Of a stretch of 64,000 nt of DNA, positions 8,780 to 17,601 are shown piece by piece (position 1 is the first letter of the stretch; each line of letters starts with the position of its first letter). The DNA is from Martinezella miluonensis (GTDB lineage: Bacteria; Pseudomonadota; Alphaproteobacteria; Rhizobiales; Rhizobiaceae). Where the stretch lies: positions 39,756 through 103,755 of the forward strand of contig NZ_FMAH01000023.1 in the NCBI RefSeq assembly GCF_900094545.1. The letters run 5' to 3'. A program made the position numbers and the translations under genes. The notes under the pieces were generated by a model. That model did not search any database. It saw only the letters and a list, made by a program, of their open reading frames with translations, and had not been told where the DNA came from.

Positions 8780-8800
8780 GTCATATTATGTCATATGATA
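8780..8800. promoter_or_regulatory. Candidate GntR operator, copy 2
   Basis: GTCATATTATG (8780-8790) followed directly by TCATATGATA (8791-8800), whose core TCATATGA is a perfect palindrome. It lies 16-36 bases before the mannonate dehydratase-like start, a position suited to repression. Confidence 0.5.
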
Positions 8801-8815
8801 TAAGTTCCGTGGGAG

Positions 8816-9799
8816 ATGCAGCGGGTGTATGTGGGAACACAGGTCGAGGCGCGAGACGATGATGACTACCGGGTCTTTGCGCAATTAGGGGTAAAGCATA
8901 TCTGCGCGGACCCACCGGGAAGACCGGATCGCTGGACGCTGTCCGATCTCGAGCGTCACCGTGACAAGATCGAAAGCTTTGGGTTGGTTCTGGACATGAT
9001 CCAGCTGCCGCTGCCCTCGCAGCCGATCGAGAAAGCCTCCTATCCCGACATCCTGCTTGCAGGGCCTGATCGCGACCGACAGATCGATGCGGTCTGTCAG
9101 TTGATCGAGGAAGCCGCCGCCGCCGGCATCCCTTCCGTGAAATACAATCTCAATCTCATCGGTATTCCGCGTACGCCGGACGAGCCCGGACGAGGAGGCT
9201 CGATGAATGCGAGCTTCCGTTGGGACAAGACCGACCGTGAAGCCGCACCCGGCCTCGCGGGCGTTTTGTCGGAAGACGAAAACTGGGAGCGCATCGACTA
9301 TTTCCTCGCGCGCGTTGTTCCCGTGGCTGAAAGCAATCGCATTCGTCTGGCGTGTCACCCGCACGATCCCTATACGCCACCTGGATATCGCGGCGTGACG
9401 CGTGTGCTGGGCTCCGTGGAGGGCCTGAAGAAATTCGTGCTCATGCGCGAAAGTCCCTATCATGGGCTGAACTTCTGCCAAGGCTCGATCGGCGAGATGC
9501 TCGACAATCCGCGCGAGGAGATTGACGACATCATTCGCTGGTTCGGCATGCGCGGCAAGATTTTCAACGTCCACTTCCGCAATATCCGAGGTGGCAAGCT
9601 ATCATTCATGGAGACCTTCCCGGAGGAGGGCGACATGGACATGGCGCGATCCGCCCGGATCTACAAGGAGGTCGGTTACCGATACATGCTGATGCCCGAT
9701 CACGTCCCGACGATCAGCGGCCGCGATCCGACCGGCGTCGCCTTCGCTTTCTGCTACGGCTACATCGCCGCCCTTCTGCAGACGCTTGAACAGGCCTGA
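8816..9799 (+). CDS. Mannonate dehydratase-like TIM-barrel enzyme (UxuA family)
   Basis: 327 residues, shorter than the roughly 390 of enterobacterial UxuA. Family features: a TIM-barrel start (TQVEARDDDDYRVFAQLG), metal-site stretches ACHPHDPYTPPG, LNFCQGSIGEM, VHFRNIRGGKLSFMETFPEEGDM and LMPDHVPTISG. UxuA dehydrates D-mannonate to 2-keto-3-deoxygluconate. The ATG at 8816 has GGGAG directly abutting it, so the ribosome site is unusual. It is followed 38 bases on by a keto-deoxyglucarate dehydratase gene, so a related sugar acid could also be the substrate. Confidence 0.82.
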   Translation: MQRVYVGTQVEARDDDDYRVFAQLGVKHICADPPGRPDRWTLSDLERHRDKIESFGLVLDMIQLPLPSQPIEKASYPDILLAGPDRDRQIDAVCQLIEEAAAAGIPSVKYNLNLIGIPRTPDEPGRGGSMNASFRWDKTDREAAPGLAGVLSEDENWERIDYFLARVVPVAESNRIRLACHPHDPYTPPGYRGVTRVLGSVEGLKKFVLMRESPYHGLNFCQGSIGEMLDNPREEIDDIIRWFGMRGKIFNVHFRNIRGGKLSFMETFPEEGDMDMARSARIYKEVGYRYMLMPDHVPTISGRDPTGVAFAFCYGYIAALLQTLEQA

Positions 9800-9837
9800 G
9801 ATTTGATGGTCCTACTGACCGAAAAGAGGATTTCTCC

Positions 9838-10740
9838 ATGAACCCGAATGAACTGAAGAAGGCCGTTGGCAGTGGGCTGCTGTCCTTTCCCGTCACGCAC
9901 TTCAATCAGGATCTGACATTCGACGAGGCGAAGTATCGCACTCATGTCGAATGGCTGGCAGGTTACGACGCGGCGGCACTCTTCGCCGCCGGCGGAACGG
10001 GTGAGTTCTTCTCTCTCAATCCTGCAGAAATTCCGCAAGTTGTCCGCGCCGCCAAGGCCGCGGCCGGCAGCACGCCTATCGTTTCTGGAACCGGCTACGG
10101 CACTTCGCTTGCCGTGGAAATTGCCAAGTCGGCGGAAAAGGCCGGCGCGGACGGTCTGCTGTTGCTGCCGCCCTATCTGATGTTTGCGGAGCAGGCCGGT
10201 TTGATCGCTCATGTGAAGGCGGTCTGTAATGCCGTCGGTATCGGTGTCATCGTCTATAACCGCGACAATGCCGTGCTCAGTGCCGAGAGCCTGACGCGCC
10301 TGGCAGACGAGTGCTCCAATCTCATCGGATACAAGGATGGCGTCGGCGATGTCGACAAGGTCATCGAAATAACCACGACGCTCAAGGATCGCCTGGTCTA
10401 TGTCGGCGGCATGCCCACCCATGAAGTCTATGCGCAGGCCTACTTCGCTGCGGGCGTGACAACCTACTCGTCGGCCGTCTTCAATTTCGTGCCAGCGCTG
10501 GCGCAACGTTTCTACAAGGCCCTGCGTGCCGGAGACCAGGCAACGGTGGACACGATCCTGAAAGGGTTTTTCTTCCCGCTCGTCAATTTGCGCAATCGCA
10601 GGAAAGGATATGCAGTCTCGATCATCAAGGCGGGACTGCGCGTTCTCGGCAAGGAGCCGGGTCCAGTAAGGCCGCCTTTGACCGATCTGACGGCGGAGGA
10701 AATGGTCGTGCTGGAGAAGATCGTCGCCGCGGCCGGATGA
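9838..10740 (+). CDS. kdgD: 5-dehydro-4-deoxyglucarate dehydratase (DHDPS/NAL family)
   Basis: 300 residues, the normal family length. The aldolase-type fold has the AAGGTGEFFSL motif, the phenolic tyrosine in VIVYNRDN and the Schiff-base lysine in LIGYKDGVGD. The GTGEFFSL form is characteristic of the glucarate-pathway dehydratase, which converts 5-dehydro-4-deoxy-D-glucarate to 2-oxoglutarate semialdehyde with loss of water and CO2. It sits between the mannonate dehydratase-like gene and a lactonase gene on the same strand. GAGG precedes the ATG. Confidence 0.88.
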   Translation: MNPNELKKAVGSGLLSFPVTHFNQDLTFDEAKYRTHVEWLAGYDAAALFAAGGTGEFFSLNPAEIPQVVRAAKAAAGSTPIVSGTGYGTSLAVEIAKSAEKAGADGLLLLPPYLMFAEQAGLIAHVKAVCNAVGIGVIVYNRDNAVLSAESLTRLADECSNLIGYKDGVGDVDKVIEITTTLKDRLVYVGGMPTHEVYAQAYFAAGVTTYSSAVFNFVPALAQRFYKALRAGDQATVDTILKGFFFPLVNLRNRRKGYAVSIIKAGLRVLGKEPGPVRPPLTDLTAEEMVVLEKIVAAAG

Positions 10741-10806
10741 GATTTGCTAGAAGGTCCGTATTATCGATAAGCCATGCCGGCCGTCGACGCCCGGGTGAGG
10801 TGAATT

Positions 10807-11928
10807 ATGAAACAAGATTCCTTCAATACACCTGCCCGGATCTTCGTCTACGTCTCTGCTGCCACCGCAGGGACGATAGACATATACGCGATGGATGACG
10901 CGACAGGCGCGCTCACGCCGGTTTCAGCCTTCGACGCGGGCGCGATGGTTATGCCGACGGTCGTTGCGCCAGATAAAAAGCATCTTTATGCGGCCATTCG
11001 GGCGCAGCCGTATCGGCTGCTGACTTTGGCGATAAATCCTCTAACCGGCGAATTGGTACAGGAAGCCGTTGCTCCTCTGCCCGATAGCATGGCTTACATT
11101 TCCACGGATCCGTCGGGCAGCTTGCTCCTCGCCGCATCCTATGGCGGCAACAAGGTTGCAGTGCTGCGGATCGGCGGAGATGGGCTCGTCACTGACGGAG
11201 AGGCGCAGATTATCCCCACCGGGCGCAACGCGCATTCGGTCGTTAGCGACCGGAGCGGCAGGTATGTCTTTGCGACCAATCTCGGTTCGGATGCCGTACT
11301 GCAGTTCATTCTCAACCCCGAGACCGGTCGGCTGGAGGCAAACGACCCACCGCATGTGACGACGGGGTCGGGTTTCGGCCCGCGTCATATCGTTGTTTCG
11401 CCGGACAACAGATATGTCTATGTCCTCACGGAATTGACCGGCCATGTCATTCACTACGCACAGGATCAGGCCAAGGGAACGTTGGTTGAGGTCGAGAGCG
11501 TACATTCCGTTCCCGATAAGGCTGGGCTGTTTCCAGGCGTTGCACCGCCGGCTCCTGCGCCAATTGGGACGACAACGTCGACTGTCAGCCAGGCGCATGA
11601 CAGCAAACCAAAGGTTTGGGCTGCCGATATCGCCATCACGCCGAACGGCAAGTTCCTCTATACCACCGAGCGAACCACGAGCACGATCGCGCTCTTCCAT
11701 GTGGACGGGCAGGATGGAACGCTGACCTATGTCACCAACAATCCGACGGAGCGGCAGCCGCGCGGCATTCGCATCGACCCGTCGGGCCGGTTCCTGGTAG
11801 CGTCTGGCGAAAAGTCCGATCGGCTGTCGGTCTATTCCATTGGCGAAGCCGATGGCGAACTCTCTGCCGTCGGCAGGTATCCGGTCAATGCCGGCGCGAA
11901 CTGGATCGAAATCGTGACGTTCGCCTAA
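10807..11928 (+). CDS. Lactonase family beta-propeller protein (Pgl-like)
   Basis: 373 residues with repeated propeller-blade motifs (VAPDKKHLYAA, SDRSGRYVFATNLG, VSPDNRYVYVLTE, ITPNGKFLYTTER, IDPSGRFLVASG), the seven-bladed lactonase/6-phosphogluconolactonase fold. No signal peptide is evident. With the dehydratases upstream it probably opens a sugar-acid lactone formed by a uronate or aldose dehydrogenase encoded elsewhere; that dehydrogenase is not in the window. The stop TAA (11926-11928) shares two bases with the stop of the convergent gene. Confidence 0.85.
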   Translation: MKQDSFNTPARIFVYVSAATAGTIDIYAMDDATGALTPVSAFDAGAMVMPTVVAPDKKHLYAAIRAQPYRLLTLAINPLTGELVQEAVAPLPDSMAYISTDPSGSLLLAASYGGNKVAVLRIGGDGLVTDGEAQIIPTGRNAHSVVSDRSGRYVFATNLGSDAVLQFILNPETGRLEANDPPHVTTGSGFGPRHIVVSPDNRYVYVLTELTGHVIHYAQDQAKGTLVEVESVHSVPDKAGLFPGVAPPAPAPIGTTTSTVSQAHDSKPKVWAADIAITPNGKFLYTTERTTSTIALFHVDGQDGTLTYVTNNPTERQPRGIRIDPSGRFLVASGEKSDRLSVYSIGEADGELSAVGRYPVNAGANWIEIVTFA

Positions 11929-14039
11929 GATGATTGCAGGGCATTGCCCGCTTGTTCAGCCGTCCTGACAATAAGATCTTCAACCTCGCGAGGGGGAAGG
12001 GGTCTGGCAAAGAGGTAGCCCTGAAACATCTCGCATCCGGCACCAGTAAGGAAGTGCATCTGTTCCTCCGTCTCCACTCCTTCGGCAACGACCTCCAGCT
12101 CGAGAGTTCGTCCAAGCGATACGATGGCGGAAGTGATAGCCATGTCACCCGCTTTACTGGGGATATCGGCAATGAACGATCTGTCGATCTTCAGTCGGGA
12201 AAGTGGGAAGCGGCGAAGCGTGCTCAGGCTTGAATATCCCGTGCCGAAATCATCGATCGCCAGGCTGACGCCGAGTTGCGTTAACTCGTGCATGCGTTCA
12301 ATGGCGCCTTCGACGTCACGCATGATCAGGCTTTCCGTTAGTTCGAGTTCGAGCCATCGGGGTTCGAGGCCGGCAGATTGCAAAGCGGAGGCGACCTGGT
12401 TCGTCAAAGAGTTCTCAGTAAACTGTCGAGCCGATACATTCACGGCCATGCGTAGTGCAGGAAGGCCCCGGTCCTGCCAGGCGCGGGCTTGCCGACAGGC
12501 TTTGCGCAGAACGATATCGCCGATCGGAACAATTAGCCCCGTTTCCTCGGCCAGGGGAATGAATGCCCCCGGGAGCAGCAAGCCTTCGACAGGATGTTGC
12601 CATCGCACCAGCGCTTCGACACTGATCACGTTGCCGCTGCGGATGTCCTTTTGCGGCTGATAATGGAGCACGAACTCGTCTCGTTCCACTGCACGCCGCA
12701 ATTCCTCGATGCGGATCAGCTTGTTGCGGGCTTCCTCTCCCATGGCAGGGGTAAATAACTGAATGTCGTTGCGGCCGGACTCCTTGGCGCGATAGAGCGC
12801 CATATCGGCATTGGCGAACAGCTCTGAAGCCGTGTCGCCATGTTCGGCGGAGCAAGCAAAGCCGATGCTGCAAGTAACCCGAATTTCGACGCCGTCGATG
12901 GTCAAAGGTTCGGAGATGGCTTCTCGAACAGCTTGCAATCTGTCGCAGACCGGGTCGAGGTTCTCCTCCAGGACGATGATGAATTCATCGCCGCCGATCC
13001 TCGATACGAAGCCGCCGCTTCCGATGCACGTCGATATTCGCTGTGCGACCACCTTTAGCAATTCATCGCCGGCGGCATGTCCGAGACTGTCGTTGACCAG
13101 TTTGAAATTATCCAGATCGACGAAGGCGACTGCCACGAACTTTTGTTCCTGCGAGGCGCTTTCCAGGAGATCCACGAGCTTACGGTCGAGCAGCGTACGA
13201 TTGGGCAGGCCGGTGAGAGCATCGTGTTCGGCAAGAAAGGCGATATGGGCAATGTCATGGTGTCGATCGATGGCGATTCCTACCGTTTGCGCCACGCCTG
13301 CGAGGAATTCCATGAGGCCGGTTTCATCGCCATCAGTTTTTTCGATTAACAGCGCCCCGTGCCTGCCGCCGTCCCGTGAGAAAATGGGGAATTCAATGGC
13401 TTCGCCGGCGAAAGTCTCTGCTTGAGCGCCATGCACAAGGAAGTGAATGCGTTTTCCTTCAAGCAACCGTTCGAGGAGCAAGCGGGCATCCTTTAGAAAC
13501 GACCAAAGCTCGACCCCTCTGGCAACATCCTGGAGGAGCTTGGTCTGTGCGCTCATCAGCTCTTCCGCACGCTTGCGGACCGAGATATCGCGCGACGCAC
13601 CCACCACGCCGATGATATTACCGCTTCGGTCCCGCAAGGGTACGCGGGACATCATCAGCCATCCCTCGCCTCTCAGGCGCCTTTCTTCGACACCGAGATC
13701 CGGCTCGCCTGTCTCCATGACGTGCTGCTCGACTTCGTCAATTTTCTTGGCGTCGGCCACCGGATGAATTTCCGCATCCGTGAGGCCGATCAGCTCCTCG
13801 ACATGCGTGAAACCATTGTTGACGACGATAGCGCGATTGGCAAAGAGGAAACGGCCGTCTCTATCTTTGGCATAGATGAAATCCGGAACGTAATTGATCA
13901 TCGCCTCGAGCCATTCGTATCGCTCGGCCAGCGACAGATATTGAGCCCGAAGCAATTCGAACTTTTCACGGAAACGCACGTCATCACCGTTTGGATCTAC
14001 GATCATCGATTGCGGCGATTCACCCGGTTGCTGCGTCAT
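11925..14039 (-). CDS. PAS-GGDEF-EAL cyclic-di-GMP signalling protein
   Basis: 704 residues. A PAS domain lies at about 45-155 (VPDFIYAKDRDGRFLFANRA, GVVGASRDISVRKRAEEL), followed by a GAF-like stretch. The GGDEF domain has intact SRIGGDEF and the inhibitory-site region upstream, and the EAL domain begins VEALVRWQHP with DFGTGYSSL present. Both catalytic signatures are intact, so the protein could both make and hydrolyse c-di-GMP. There are no membrane segments, so it is a soluble sensor. GAGAG precedes the ATG. It stands alone, convergent with the lactonase gene (stop codons overlap) and divergent from the DMT transporter. Confidence 0.93.
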   Translation of the reverse strand: MTQQPGESPQSMIVDPNGDDVRFREKFELLRAQYLSLAERYEWLEAMINYVPDFIYAKDRDGRFLFANRAIVVNNGFTHVEELIGLTDAEIHPVADAKKIDEVEQHVMETGEPDLGVEERRLRGEGWLMMSRVPLRDRSGNIIGVVGASRDISVRKRAEELMSAQTKLLQDVARGVELWSFLKDARLLLERLLEGKRIHFLVHGAQAETFAGEAIEFPIFSRDGGRHGALLIEKTDGDETGLMEFLAGVAQTVGIAIDRHHDIAHIAFLAEHDALTGLPNRTLLDRKLVDLLESASQEQKFVAVAFVDLDNFKLVNDSLGHAAGDELLKVVAQRISTCIGSGGFVSRIGGDEFIIVLEENLDPVCDRLQAVREAISEPLTIDGVEIRVTCSIGFACSAEHGDTASELFANADMALYRAKESGRNDIQLFTPAMGEEARNKLIRIEELRRAVERDEFVLHYQPQKDIRSGNVISVEALVRWQHPVEGLLLPGAFIPLAEETGLIVPIGDIVLRKACRQARAWQDRGLPALRMAVNVSARQFTENSLTNQVASALQSAGLEPRWLELELTESLIMRDVEGAIERMHELTQLGVSLAIDDFGTGYSSLSTLRRFPLSRLKIDRSFIADIPSKAGDMAITSAIVSLGRTLELEVVAEGVETEEQMHFLTGAGCEMFQGYLFARPLPPREVEDLIVRTAEQAGNALQSS

Positions 14040-14521
14040 CAGTATTCTCTCACTTGGCCAGCCGACAATAGCGGAAACCGGTTATGCAACAGTGAAAAGA
14101 CATGCTCCAATTTGGCCATCATAAACAAAGGGTTAAAGCCGCGTTGCAACAATTCGGAATCCCGTGTCGATGGGCACGGTGAATAAACTGCGGCTTTGCG
14201 CCTCTGTCTGATGTCCCGATCCTAGATCTGCTCCGCGGGTTGATCTATCCCGTCCGGGAGCGGCGCCGCTGCGCCAGAGGCGCAATTCGAAGACTGCGAT
14301 GCAAGTTTCCACATGCCATTTCTCCCGCAGGCTGGAATGGCTGTGTTGTGGATTTTGATTGTCAGGAAACGGAGAAGATCCGATCGAGACGCGGTTCAAG
14401 TCTGGCCGTATCGATCACCACTGGCGACAAGTCTTCCCTTACGCAACTGCGCCTTGCGGCGCAGAGGTAAAACCGGTTAAAGCCCGGTGGAGAAAAACAG
14501 GCATTCAGCAGAGGAAATATC
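14040..14521. other. Divergent intergenic region, no gene recognised
   Basis: 482 bases between the GGDEF-EAL gene and the transporter gene. It contains a perfect 12-bp palindrome AGCGGCGCCGCT (14260-14271). A 76-codon open frame at 14240-14470 has no ribosome site or recognisable sequence. Promoters for both flanking genes must lie here, but I could not place them with confidence. Confidence 0.4.
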
Positions 14522-15436
14522 ATGAATCTTCACAAAGCCGGCACGGATGGCAATCTCGTGCTCGTCGGCGTGGCTCTGATGTTTCTTGGCGATTTCATGT
14601 TCGCGCTGAACGATGCGATGGCCAAATGGCTGGTTGTGAGCTTCTCCGTCGGACAGATTCTTGTGATCCGCTCGCTTGGCTCCTTCATCATCCTCACGCC
14701 TATGATCGCGCGGCAAGGACGCGATGCGCTCTTTCGGATCGAGCGACCGCCATTACAGATCCTGCGGGTGGTGTTGACGACGGCCGATGTCGGCCTGTTT
14801 TATGCCGCGGTCGCCTATCTGCCCCTTGCCGATGTGATGACCTTCTACATGGCCGGTCCCATTTACGTTGCAGCGATCTCCCATTTTTTCCTCGGTGAGA
14901 GGATCGGTTGGCGGCGTTGGTTGGCGGTTTTCGTCGGCTTTATCGGCGTGATGATCGCGCTCAGACCTTCGGCGGCAATGCTCTCATGGCCATCGATTTT
15001 CGGCCTGACAGGCAGCCTCGCTTTTTCGCTGACACTGGTCCTTGCCCGGCGACTGCGGCAGACCAATGATGCGACGCTCGTGGCGTGGCAAACCGTTGGT
15101 GCTCTTCTCGCGGGCTTGGTGCTGAGCATCGGTAATTGGCGCTCCGCATCTGCGCTGGATTTAGGCGCCATGCTGGCGCTCGGCGTTGTCGCGGGGACCG
15201 CCCATATGCTGATCACGCGTTCACTGAAGCTTGCGCCTGCGTCCTTGCTTGCCCCGCTGCAATATACGCTGTTGATCTGGGCGATCGCGCTCGGCTTTCT
15301 GTTCTTCGGTGATATCCCGGATGCTCAGATCCTCGTCGGATCCATCATCATCGTGCTTGCCGGCCTATTCATCTTCCACCGGAAAAACCTTACCGACAGC
15401 ATCCCCAAGGATGCCGTCGCACGAGATGGGCATTGA
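14522..15436 (+). CDS. DMT-superfamily EamA transporter
   Basis: 304 residues with ten predicted membrane helices in two EamA repeats (FLGDFMFALNDAMAKWLV near the start; FGLTGSLAFSLTLVLARRL beginning the second half). Members export or import small metabolites; no substrate can be assigned. AGAGGAAA precedes the ATG. It appears monocistronic and converges on the glycosyltransferase gene. Confidence 0.88.
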   Translation: MNLHKAGTDGNLVLVGVALMFLGDFMFALNDAMAKWLVVSFSVGQILVIRSLGSFIILTPMIARQGRDALFRIERPPLQILRVVLTTADVGLFYAAVAYLPLADVMTFYMAGPIYVAAISHFFLGERIGWRRWLAVFVGFIGVMIALRPSAAMLSWPSIFGLTGSLAFSLTLVLARRLRQTNDATLVAWQTVGALLAGLVLSIGNWRSASALDLGAMLALGVVAGTAHMLITRSLKLAPASLLAPLQYTLLIWAIALGFLFFGDIPDAQILVGSIIIVLAGLFIFHRKNLTDSIPKDAVARDGH

Positions 15437-15533
15437 ATTGGCGGTTTCCGCCTAAGGATAGAGGCCGCATCCGGCACGCTACGGCTTTTTCTTTGGCCTT
15501 GCGGAGAATGCAATAGCAGCCCGCTCTCAGCCG

Positions 15534-17096
15534 CTACTCAGCCGTTGGGTAATACCACGCATAACCAAAATGGTAGCGATCCGGATCTCTCCCGTAATAA
15601 TAGGGAAGGCCAATATCCTGTTGCGCCGGCAATTGAATTGCCTTTCCGAATTTTGCTTCAAACCATTGTTTCAGCTCATCCGGCATGGACGATTGCTGTC
15701 CATTTCGCTCGTTCCAGACCAGCAGGATGGGGCTTCCCCCCATAGCCTGACGACTAAGGTCTGATGCGGAATATTCTGTGGAGATCACGGGTGTGTTTGG
15801 CATGTTGACACGGATATTACCTGCCTTGTGCCATGTCGTCGTCACAACGGCCAAGGGCTGTTTTCCTTCTGCCCCAATAACTTCGTTCAGGAAGGTCGCA
15901 TAGGGCGTGTTCAAATGCCCATAGGAATGAAAGAACCGTGCAAGAAGGATGTCTGCCGCAATTATGATGGGCAGAGCCACCATCAAAGTGAGGGGTATAA
16001 AGAGAAATTTCTTCAACTCGGCCTCGCTTTGGCTCCCCGCGGCGTCGAGCTTCAGACAGAAATAGAGCGGCAGCAGAAACAGAAATGGGAGAAGCCAGCG
16101 ATCACGAAATTCGGTGAGCGTCACAATGAAGATCAACGCCACCAAGATAATCGCGGTGCTTGCGAGTATCCTTCCGATGAAATCGCTCCATTCGCTTCTG
16201 GCGCGCAGCGATCGCAGGAAAGCTTGGCGAAAAACCAGGAGGAAGATCAAGGTCGTGGGGATGGCGATCTCCACGGTCGTTTTGACCAAATCGGCAATTC
16301 CGTGGGCGATATCGGATAGCTTCCCGCCAGCCCCTTGTTCCGACATGGTATTGACCGTGGTGGTCAGGACCAGATCCATATTGGATACCATCCACACTGC
16401 GTGTGGCAGTACAACCAGAACGGAAATGGCCAGCGTCACCAGGACACGGATATCAAGAATCCGCTTGCGTCCCTCGGGGTGACAGAGGGCTGCGACAAAG
16501 ACGCTCATCACGACGAGAGCGAAGTTGTACTTCGTCAGCATTCCAAGCCCGGCCCACAGACCGATCATCGCATAGGAGATGAGGGTAGGTCGACGAATGG
16601 TTGTCACCACGAAATAGATGAGCATGACAACCGCAAGCAGCGTCAGCACCGTATGGGTGAGGTCCCTTTGTGCCTGCCAGAATATCTGCGGCATCGTCAG
16701 GAGAGACAGCGTTCCGACCGCCGCCAGCTTTTTATCAACCACGAGTAGGCGCAGCAATTTATGGTAGCTGGCATAGACGAGAAAGAGCAGGAGGTTCTTC
16801 AAAATGACGAAGGATGCGACGCTCATGCCGAAGACATGGAAGACGCCGTATTGAAGCCAATTGTAGAGAGGCGGCTGGGCGTCGTATCCCCAGGCAAGCC
16901 ATTGTCCTACAAAAAACTGCTGGGCTTCATCGATCCGTAGCGAGCCGGAGATAAAGATGCGAATGGCGGCCTGGACTACGAAGTATGCAGCCAGAGCCCA
17001 GGGCACCCATCCAAAATCGGAGGATACCTGGTTACCGCTAATGGATGCTTCCTCTTCGAATGCGTCGATAGCGTTGCCATTCTGCAGAGGCTTCAT
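15534..17096 (-). CDS. GT39-type membrane glycosyltransferase (ArnT/PMT family)
   Basis: About 520 residues from ATG at 17096, preceded by GGGAGA; an in-frame ATG at 17111 is less well placed. It is a polytopic GT-C protein with the conserved acidic motif RIDEAQQFFVGQWLAWGYD in the first periplasmic loop, then PPLYNWLQ, typical of PMT/ArnT enzymes that move a lipid-linked sugar onto lipid A, polysaccharide or protein. The C-terminal soluble part is about 130 residues. It is isolated from other surface-polysaccharide genes, so the acceptor is unknown. Confidence 0.85.
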   Translation of the reverse strand: MKPLQNGNAIDAFEEEASISGNQVSSDFGWVPWALAAYFVVQAAIRIFISGSLRIDEAQQFFVGQWLAWGYDAQPPLYNWLQYGVFHVFGMSVASFVILKNLLLFLVYASYHKLLRLLVVDKKLAAVGTLSLLTMPQIFWQAQRDLTHTVLTLLAVVMLIYFVVTTIRRPTLISYAMIGLWAGLGMLTKYNFALVVMSVFVAALCHPEGRKRILDIRVLVTLAISVLVVLPHAVWMVSNMDLVLTTTVNTMSEQGAGGKLSDIAHGIADLVKTTVEIAIPTTLIFLLVFRQAFLRSLRARSEWSDFIGRILASTAIILVALIFIVTLTEFRDRWLLPFLFLLPLYFCLKLDAAGSQSEAELKKFLFIPLTLMVALPIIIAADILLARFFHSYGHLNTPYATFLNEVIGAEGKQPLAVVTTTWHKAGNIRVNMPNTPVISTEYSASDLSRQAMGGSPILLVWNERNGQQSSMPDELKQWFEAKFGKAIQLPAQQDIGLPYYYGRDPDRYHFGYAWYYPTAE

Positions 17097-17111
17097 CCCG
17101 ATCTCCCGCAT

Positions 17112-17601
17112 TTACCAATATCGTCACCCGGGCAATGTCACAGATGTTGCCGGTGCGCAACGCTTTCCGTGTCACAGTCTCACCAAGACTTGGCTCAGAC
17201 GGCGGATAAATATGCCTTAGATGATCATGATTCCCCGGTGTTTGGCCATATGTCCCGGCTCTGTATGAGCTGTGATGGCTGCCTTCAAGCGTTGCAGGAG
17301 CGCCAAAAGGGGGTATCTCAAACTGACGTCGCCCGTCGCGAGAAACTCGCAAGAAATCGGCAATACCGTCGTGCGTTGAGCAAAATACGTCCTTCGGGAG
17401 AATTACGTCACTTCCGGATGCCCGAACAATTCGCCTTCTTCCGACATCGCTGCAGTAATTTTGCACACGTGCTCAATTTTGTCATGCCGCGGTTATGTTT
17501 GCCCCCTAGAGCGGACTGGTTACGTTTTCGCGGGTTTTCAACGCGGCCATCAATATCAGTGATGACGCGTCAAAGAGGCCACACACCGCTCTTCCGGAGA
17601 G
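17112..17601. other. Divergent intergenic region with a CG-centred palindrome
   Basis: 490 bases between the glycosyltransferase and the ABC binding-protein gene, no gene recognised. TGACGCGTCA (17563-17572) is a perfect 10-bp palindrome with the CG centre typical of LacI-family operators. It lies about 30 bases before the binding-protein start and is a candidate site for the LacI regulator encoded at the end of that operon. Confidence 0.4.

Noticed and set aside
14240..14470. 76-codon open frame in the divergent region before the DMT transporter
   Set aside because: No ribosome site, no recognisable protein features, and it lies where both neighbouring promoters should be.
15455..15500. GCCG...CGGC followed by a T-run between convergent genes, as a terminator
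   Set aside because: The stem is only 4 bp with a long loop; too weak to call.
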